Assembly: GCA_964592475.1 (NCBI GenBank)
Contig: CAZQEZ010000145.1
Coordinates: 1-10,003, forward strand
DNA length: 10,003 nt
Source: CAZQEZ01 sp964592475
Lineage (GTDB): Bacteria > Bacteroidota > Bacteroidia > Cytophagales > Cyclobacteriaceae
Direction of reading: 5' to 3'
This document shows, in pieces, positions 5,863-10,003 of the stretch (position 1 is its first letter; the number at the start of each line of letters is the position of its first letter). The position numbers were made by a program, and so were the translations under genes. The notes beneath the pieces were generated by a model. That model did not search any database. It saw nothing but the letters and a program-made list of their open reading frames with translations, and was not told where the DNA came from.

Positions 5863-7494
5863 ATGAAAAAGCTATTGAACAACTATCTGCTGCTCGCATT
5901 TTTCTTTCTTTTGTCAAATGCAGGCCTGGCTCAACAAGGTTATACTCCCAACTTATCTACTCCCTATCAGACCATTAAAACGCACTTAGATAATTTGCAA
6001 GGCAATAATTATCACCCTGATCTAGCTGCTAAGTCTTTTATGCAAAATGGTGTAACTAAAGAAGAAGCTAAAAATTATGCCATTAAGCTAAAGCAGATAT
6101 TAGATGGTGCTGGTGTTTATATTAAGCCGAATGAGCTACCCCAAAACAATAACTATGTAGATTCTGTAACCAACAAAGTACATTATTACCTGGCCAGAAA
6201 AGATTTGCCCAGAATCTATTTGGAAAAACAAAACGGGAAATGGTTTTATTCTAAAACAACCATTGAAGCCATAGATGATCTTCACAATGAAATATATCCT
6301 CTGGGAAGCGATATTTTTTTAAAGATCGTTCCAAATTTTGGCAATAAAGTAATTTGGGGATTATACCTCTGGCAACATATCGCGATTTTTATCATCATTA
6401 TACTGGGTTTTACTGTGTATCGAGTGCTTAATTTTATATTCGCTAAACTAATCAGCCAAACCCTTTCTCGCATGGGCTATAAAGATATCGCTAAAAACTT
6501 TATAATGCCCATAGCTAAACCGTTCAGCATATTGCTGGTATTCTTAATGGTAAGTTTCATGGTGCCCATGGTTCAACTGCCGCCTAATATTTCTCAGTAC
6601 TTAATATTGGGTTTAAAAGCCATTTGGCCAATTTTTGCCATAGCCATTTTTTATCACCTGGTAGATATAGTGGGTATCTATCTTGAGCAATTAGCGGAAA
6701 AAACAGAGAGCACCCTGGATGACCAATTGGTACCATTGGTACGTAAGTCATTGAAAACCTTTGTTGTGGTTGTAGGTGGATTATTCATTTTACAAAATCT
6801 GGATGTAAACATCACTGCTTTGCTCGCAGGTTTGTCCATTGGAGGTTTAGCATTTGCCTTAGCTGCACAGGACACCATCAAGAACTTCTTTGGCTCCTTA
6901 ATGATCTTTGTTGACAAACCCTTCCAGGTGGGCGATTGGGTTACTTCCGGCGATATTGATGGCACCGTGGAAGAAGTAGGCTTTAGAAGCACCCGGGTGC
7001 GTACCTTTCGCAATTCTGTTACCTATGTACCCAATGGTAAAATTGCAGACTCCGTAATTGATAACCATGGCTTACGCCAATACCGAAGATTTTATACTCA
7101 ATTAGCCGTTACTTACGATACACCCCCGGATTTAATTGAAGTATTTGTGGAAGGATTGAATAAAATTGTGGAAAACCACCCACAAACCAGGAAAGATTAT
7201 TTCAATATTTTCATGAATGATATGGGGGCCCATTCGCTCAACATCATGTTTTACATCTTTTTCGCTGTTCCTTCCTGGCCGGAAGAATTGCGCTGCCGCC
7301 ATGAGATTATTTTAAGTATAATAAAGTTAGCTGACAGACTTGGGGTCAGGTTTGCTTTCCCTACTCAAACAATGCATATGGAAACATTTCCAGGGCAGCA
7401 GTCACTCACGCCACAATATACGCAAGACACACAGGCAACCCGGGAAGAAATGGAGCAGTATTTAAAGAACGCTGGCAAAAAGCAGAAAAGTTAG
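5863..7494 (+). CDS. MscS-family mechanosensitive ion channel with periplasmic domain
   Basis: A 543-residue small-conductance mechanosensitive channel that would release solutes on osmotic downshock. Residues 1-23 form a signal peptide (cleavage near GLA-QQ), followed by a periplasmic region to about 165. Hydrophobic helices lie at about 166-190, 213-236, 246-272 and 297-313. The pore-lining helix starts near N316 (ALLAGLSIGGLAFALAAQD) and leads into the conserved FGSLMIFVDKPFQVGDWV segment of the MscS beta domain and a cytoplasmic domain to about 510. The extra N-terminal part makes it nearly twice the length of classic MscS, as in larger YnaI/YbdG-like relatives. The stop codon lies inside a hairpin. 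It is monocistronic with a good promoter. The function of the periplasmic domain is unknown. Confidence 0.93.
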   Translation: MKKLLNNYLLLAFFFLLSNAGLAQQGYTPNLSTPYQTIKTHLDNLQGNNYHPDLAAKSFMQNGVTKEEAKNYAIKLKQILDGAGVYIKPNELPQNNNYVDSVTNKVHYYLARKDLPRIYLEKQNGKWFYSKTTIEAIDDLHNEIYPLGSDIFLKIVPNFGNKVIWGLYLWQHIAIFIIIILGFTVYRVLNFIFAKLISQTLSRMGYKDIAKNFIMPIAKPFSILLVFLMVSFMVPMVQLPPNISQYLILGLKAIWPIFAIAIFYHLVDIVGIYLEQLAEKTESTLDDQLVPLVRKSLKTFVVVVGGLFILQNLDVNITALLAGLSIGGLAFALAAQDTIKNFFGSLMIFVDKPFQVGDWVTSGDIDGTVEEVGFRSTRVRTFRNSVTYVPNGKIADSVIDNHGLRQYRRFYTQLAVTYDTPPDLIEVFVEGLNKIVENHPQTRKDYFNIFMNDMGAHSLNIMFYIFFAVPSWPEELRCRHEIILSIIKLADRLGVRFAFPTQTMHMETFPGQQSLTPQYTQDTQATREEMEQYLKNAGKKQKS

Positions 7495-7519
7495 TTTAGG
7501 CTTTAATTGGCCTAAACTA
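7492..7519 (+). terminator. Hairpin overlapping the channel gene stop codon
   Basis: A 10-bp perfect stem, TAGTTTAGGC (7492-7501) with GCCTAAACTA (7510-7519) around an 8-nt loop, begins at the TAG stop itself. No T-run follows, so classic intrinsic termination is doubtful. It may protect the 3' end or end transcription imperfectly. Confidence 0.5.
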
Positions 7520-7556
7520 TCGATCGTGTTGCAGTAAAACAGATTTACGCTTTAGA

Positions 7557-7577
7557 AGCCAATTTAATTTATTGGCT
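7557..7577. repeat. Second hairpin, AGCCAAT/ATTGGCT
   Basis: A perfect 7-bp inverted repeat (7557-7563 and 7571-7577) with a 7-nt AT loop, 38 bases past the channel-gene hairpin. Together they may make a two-step 3' end for the channel transcript. The remaining gap up to 7723 shows only a weak -7-like TAATTTTA at 7684-7691 before the hydroxylase gene. Confidence 0.4.
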
Positions 7578-7723
7578 ACGGTAATTAATGAGCATCATCT
7601 GAAAAATTTAATTAAAACGAGTACAGAAGCCAACTATTACCTCAAAGCTTTAAAAAAATATTCCATACTTAGCAAACTTTGACTAATTTTACCACGGATC
7701 AATGTTGAATTATTTTCAAGGAC

Positions 7724-8752
7724 ATGAAAAATAAATTATCTCAATCAAAATATTTGTTAAGTCTTTTTCCCTCAATTATTGTTATCGCTGGTAACTTATC
7801 GGGAGGTTATTTTACACTGGCAAATTTTTTCTTCACTTTCGTGATTTTGGTTATCGCCGATATGTTGGCCCCTAGTGATAAATCAGCCCCCCGAGAAATG
7901 GACGCTACCATGCCAGATCTTGTGCTTATATTGGCAGTAACTTTTCATACCATTGCCATTGCATCTCTTATATATGGTATCCATACTGGCCTTATTCAAG
8001 ACATTTTCATCTGGTCAGCAGCCTTAAGTACAGGCCTTAACGCAAGTATTTTGGGCATCAATGCAGCCCACGAGTTGATCCATCGCAAGTCAAAAAAATT
8101 GCAGAACCTTGGCATCTGGAACCTTTTCCTGGTTTGTTATTCTCATTTTTATACGGAGCACCGCCTGGTGCATCATGCAAAAGTAGGCACGGCAGCAGAT
8201 CCGGCTACTGCCCGCTACCGGGAATCTTTGTACAGCTTCTGGCTGCGCACCATCCCCGGCCAATTTATCAGTGCCTTGCGTACAGATGCTTCCCGGCAAA
8301 AAAGAAAAAATCACGGGGCTTATGGGCTGCATAATTTTACCTTAAGAGCTACAATTCTACAAATTCTTTTTATTGTAGCATTGGCCTATTTATTTTCTCC
8401 CATGGCTGCCGCGGCATTCGTGGTGCAGAGCTTGGTGGCCATATTACTTCTGGAATATGTGAATTACATCGAACACTATGGCCTGGTACGTGCCGATGGA
8501 GTAGTAGTGGGCAAAGAGCATAGCTGGCAATCTGATTCCATTACCAGCCGCTTTACATTATTCGAACTTACCCGCCATTCGGACCATCACATGCTGGCCC
8601 ATAAACCTTATCATACCCTGGAGTCTCACGCGGAAAGCCCCGAACTTCCTTTTGGTTATTTTGGCATGTTTTATATCGCTTTGATACCGCCGGCATTTTT
8701 TAAAATGATGGACAAGGCGATGCCCCATCCCATGATTAAACAAAACGTATGA
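7724..8752 (+). CDS. alkB: AlkB-type membrane di-iron alkane/fatty-acyl hydroxylase
   Basis: A 342-residue integral membrane monooxygenase that inserts oxygen at the terminal carbon of an alkane or alkyl chain, using electrons from rubredoxin. Histidine boxes are complete: HELIH (H116, H120), EHRLVHH (H146, H150, H151), the NYIEHYGL signature (H251) and RHSDHH (H285, H288, H289), giving the nine expected di-iron ligands. VGTAADPATAR after box 2 and the C-terminal segments HSW, LPFGYFGMF and IPP also match the family. Roughly six hydrophobic helices surround the boxes. It is shorter than the roughly 400-residue Pseudomonas AlkB. No rubredoxin, rubredoxin reductase or alcohol dehydrogenase is adjacent, so the true substrate is uncertain. 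AAGG lies just before the ATG. No terminator is seen after it. Confidence 0.9.
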   Translation: MKNKLSQSKYLLSLFPSIIVIAGNLSGGYFTLANFFFTFVILVIADMLAPSDKSAPREMDATMPDLVLILAVTFHTIAIASLIYGIHTGLIQDIFIWSAALSTGLNASILGINAAHELIHRKSKKLQNLGIWNLFLVCYSHFYTEHRLVHHAKVGTAADPATARYRESLYSFWLRTIPGQFISALRTDASRQKRKNHGAYGLHNFTLRATILQILFIVALAYLFSPMAAAAFVVQSLVAILLLEYVNYIEHYGLVRADGVVVGKEHSWQSDSITSRFTLFELTRHSDHHMLAHKPYHTLESHAESPELPFGYFGMFYIALIPPAFFKMMDKAMPHPMIKQNV

Positions 8753-8903
8753 TGGAAGGAAAAAAGGATTATACCCAATAGTATTTGCTGAGAAAGATAG
8801 TGAGCATGGCATAGATTAATAAACGGTGGAAATCTTTCACAAGCTGCTAAAATGAAAGTGTTGCAAAACAGCCAATATTTCAAATTGGTTTGTTGGAGAT
8901 TAT

Positions 8904-9083
8904 TTATATTATATACTCAAATCTTAGCTCCTCTTTTCGCTTGGCTCCGAAGGAGACAATAAATACATAGCCATAGTATAAACTGAAGCACTTCCCTGTA
9001 ACAAATCCCATGAAGTCCTCTTTTCGCTTGAACAAATTAGAATATTTATATTTATTTACTTGCTTTTTAAAACAGTGCCTCGA
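8904..9083 (-). pseudogene. Unassigned 59-codon open frame with internal repeat
   Basis: The minus-strand frame is open from 9083 to a TAA at 8904-8906 but has no good start: only an internal ATG in DFMGF and a TTG upstream of it. Two copies of a 15-bp sequence encoding KRKE lie exactly 29 codons apart, keeping the frame, with a hydrophobic stretch between them (GKCFSLYYGYVFIVSFGA). It could be a fragment of a gene, part of a dispersed repeat that happens to be open, or chance. I do not recognise the protein. Confidence 0.25.
8929..9030. repeat. 15-bp direct repeat spaced 87 bp apart
   Basis: TCCTCTTTTCGCTTG is present exactly at 8929-8943 and 9016-9030. The first copy is followed by GGCTCCGAAGGAG, which holds a CTCC/GGAG hairpin. 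Two exact 15-mers this close are unlikely by chance, and suggest one tandem duplication unit or the ends of a small element. Confidence 0.7.
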
Positions 9084-9165
9084 TTAAGCATTCGTTTTTT
9101 ATTTATTCATTATAAAAGTGCGTGCAAATAATTGGCAGTGTCAACCAATCCGTTATTTAGAAACC

Positions 9166-9213
9166 CTATCCATTTGTGTCAAGAACACATGAAAACCTTA
9201 AGCTATGAATCAT
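9166..9213 (-). pseudogene. N-terminal remnant of a PIN-domain toxin
   Basis: Starting from the ATG at 9213-9211 the minus strand reads MIHSLRFSCVLDTNG and then TAG (9168-9166). The VLDTN segment is the first strand of a PIN ribonuclease with its first catalytic aspartate, and the whole start matches the N-terminus I expect for PIN toxins paired with HTH_17 antitoxins. After DTN the expected continuation is lost in all three frames, so the nuclease body has been deleted. The ATG overlaps the ancestral antitoxin stop (TATATGATTCATAG), the usual coupling in such modules. It is too short to be functional. The assignment rests on 14 residues plus position next to the antitoxin. Confidence 0.6.
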
Positions 9214-9230
9214 ATAATTCGGATTCTTCG

Positions 9231-9662
9231 TCAGCTTTCATAATTAATTTCAATAAGAAGTTTTCGCTGTTCAGTTTTCAGTTTCTTCTTATATTCAAGC
9301 ACATCTTGATATTTTATTCTCCTATGCTTACCGATTTTGGTAAACTTAATCTCACCCTTTTCTAATAGTTTGATTAAATGAGGTCTTGAACAACCAAGTA
9401 ATTCTGCTGCGGCTTGAGTTGTTATTTCAGTAGCTAATGGAACAATGGAAATTGGCTTACCTTGACTAGTCTCTTTTAGAATTTTAGCTAAAAGTTTCAA
9501 GGCATTTAGGGGTACTTTTATTCTATCCTTGGTTTTTTCAATTTCTATCTCTGGATAATCGGAGTTGATTTGTTCCAATGTTGAAGCTAAGGCTTCATAA
9601 GATTGCGTTGCAGCTTTCTGTTCTTCTTTTGAAGGTCTTTTTATTTCGTCTATGCTTTCCAT
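9231..9662 (-). CDS. Excisionase-family HTH antitoxin of a PIN-type toxin-antitoxin module
   Basis: A 143-residue DNA-binding protein. Residues 1-75 include an acidic helical part (SKEEQKAATQSYEAL) and the segment IKVPLNALKLLAKIL. Residues 80-127 form an HTH_17/excisionase-like winged helix: ITTQAAAELLGCSRPHLIKLLEKGEI, then GKHRRIKYQDVLEYKK. This arrangement is known for antitoxins encoded just before PIN-domain toxins, which they bind and autorepress. I chose the ATG at 9662 because MESIDEIKRPSKEEQ fits the family start and the palindrome at 9692-9731 then lies upstream as an operator. An ATG at 9707 and a TTG at 9734 would translate through it. The C-terminus (EINYES) seems frameshifted: the next frame reads on as MKADEESELYDS to a TAG overlapping the toxin start. 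It may persist only as an orphan repressor. Confidence 0.8.
   Translation of the reverse strand: MESIDEIKRPSKEEQKAATQSYEALASTLEQINSDYPEIEIEKTKDRIKVPLNALKLLAKILKETSQGKPISIVPLATEITTQAAAELLGCSRPHLIKLLEKGEIKFTKIGKHRRIKYQDVLEYKKKLKTEQRKLLIEINYES
9241..9249 (-). repeat. 4-bp tandem duplication in the antitoxin C-terminus
   Basis: TAATTAATT on the plus strand is a tandem duplication of a 4-mer within the antitoxin coding region. Removing one copy would restore the frame from LLIEI into MKADEESELYDS and a stop overlapping the toxin ATG. This is seen in the sequence; that it is a recent slippage mutation is inference. Confidence 0.55.
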
Positions 9663-10003
9663 GGGTCTTTTGTTTTCCTCTATAATAAAAAGAAATATTC
9701 GAAACATTGTTTCGTTTATTTCGAATATTTTCAATGAATTACAACGCCACTGTATGTGACACTGGCAGGTATGAATTATTATTTACCAAGCGCTCTGGAA
9801 AAACAACCTACCGGAAACCTCAGAAAATTCCAGTGTACCTACTGAAGTTGAAAACAAAGCGATCAAATTCAAGACATTTTTCTGATGCCGAAACCCATAA
9901 AATTTAACGGGGTAAGGAGTAGCTATAGTCAAAACCGTAACAAAACAAGAATGATGATTATTTTTAGACGCCAACTTGCAAAAATGCTGCTAGTGAAAAG
10001 CAG
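9663..10003. other. Upstream flank of the antitoxin, no clear gene
   Basis: Apart from the palindrome at 9692-9731 no recognised feature is seen. A plus-strand frame from the ATG at 9734 to a TAA at 9907 (57 codons, MNYNATVCDTGRYELL...) and a minus-strand frame from 9974 to 9783 (63 codons) overlap each other. Neither resembles a known protein. Another plus-strand frame begins with an ATG at 9885 (MPKPIKFNGVRSSYSQ) and stays open to the end of the window, so a partial gene there cannot be excluded. Confidence 0.5.
9692..9731 (-). promoter_or_regulatory. Palindromic operator candidate upstream of the antitoxin
   Basis: GAAATATTCGAAA (9692-9704) and TTTCGAATATTTT (9719-9731) are inverted repeats matching at 12 of 13 positions. 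Between them GAAAC/GTTTC (9701-9705 and 9709-9713) forms an inner palindrome. The element lies 30-69 bases upstream of the chosen antitoxin ATG, where antitoxins of this kind autoregulate. Three TTCGAA-like half-sites suggest cooperative binding. No clear -7 box was found, so the exact promoter position is unknown. Confidence 0.55.

Larger units (their letters stand above)
8753..9165. other. Gene-poor, degraded stretch between the hydroxylase and toxin remnant
   Basis: No intact gene is visible. The stretch holds a 15-bp direct repeat, a CTCC-gaa-GGAG hairpin (8945-8955) and a minus-strand open frame, listed separately. A 7-bp direct repeat GTGTCAA occurs at 9138-9144 and 9176-9182. The second copy lies inside the toxin remnant, close to the point where that gene is lost, so it might mark a deletion or rearrangement endpoint. 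Confidence 0.6.

Noticed and set aside
6678..7013. 111-codon minus-strand open frame inside the channel gene
   Set aside because: It is antisense to the strongly conserved pore and beta domain of the MscS protein, which fully explains the coding signal there.
8558..8883. Minus-strand open frames opposite the 3' end of the hydroxylase gene
   Set aside because: They lie antisense to the conserved third histidine box and C-terminus of the hydroxylase, have no recognisable domain and are best read as shadows.
9783..9974. 63-codon minus-strand frame upstream of the antitoxin
   Set aside because: It overlaps another open frame on the opposite strand, shows no recognisable motif and is not spaced like part of the antitoxin operon; left as unassigned flank.
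1..10003. CRISPR array, tRNA or rRNA genes, intact insertion sequence, phage or defence cluster
   Set aside because: No regularly spaced identical repeats, cloverleaf-like structures, transposase or defence-protein motifs were seen on either strand.

Overview
The window looks like a chromosomal segment of a low-GC Bacteroidota species. I infer this from several things seen together: a LytS-type sensor kinase paired with a LytTR response regulator, matches to the Bacteroidota -7 promoter box (TAnnTTTG) upstream of several genes, the near absence of strong Shine-Dalgarno sequences, and AT-rich intergenic DNA full of short palindromic repeats. No rRNA, tRNA, CRISPR array or intact insertion sequence was recognised.

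Layout. Positions 1-743 are non-coding: an 8-bp tandem repeat, then a patchwork of different palindromic elements. Positions 744-3419 (minus strand) form a compact three-gene operon. A secreted alpha/beta hydrolase comes first, then a four-helix LytS-like histidine kinase, then a LytTR response regulator whose start overlaps the kinase stop by 4 bp. From 3608 to 8752 (plus strand) four genes lie in separate transcription units: a Nudix hydrolase, a RhlE-type DEAD-box RNA helicase with a TTG start, an MscS-family mechanosensitive channel with a signal peptide and periplasmic domain, and a compact AlkB-type membrane alkane/fatty-acyl hydroxylase that keeps all nine expected iron-ligand histidines. 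Two hairpins lie between the channel and the hydroxylase. These plus-strand genes look like ordinary housekeeping, stress and lipid functions and do not form an obvious pathway.

The right end (8753-10003) is degraded accessory DNA. It holds a 59-codon open stretch containing a 15-bp repeat spaced 29 codons apart, then the remains of a type II toxin-antitoxin module on the minus strand. The HTH (excisionase-fold) antitoxin is intact through its DNA-binding domain, but its C-terminus appears frameshifted by a 4-bp tandem duplication. The downstream PIN-domain toxin survives only as its first 14 or so codons, which still overlap the ancestral antitoxin stop. A strong palindrome upstream of the antitoxin is its probable operator.

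I see no clearly new biological system. The most informative item is the decaying HTH/PIN module, followed by the repeat-rich flank downstream of the LytTR operon.
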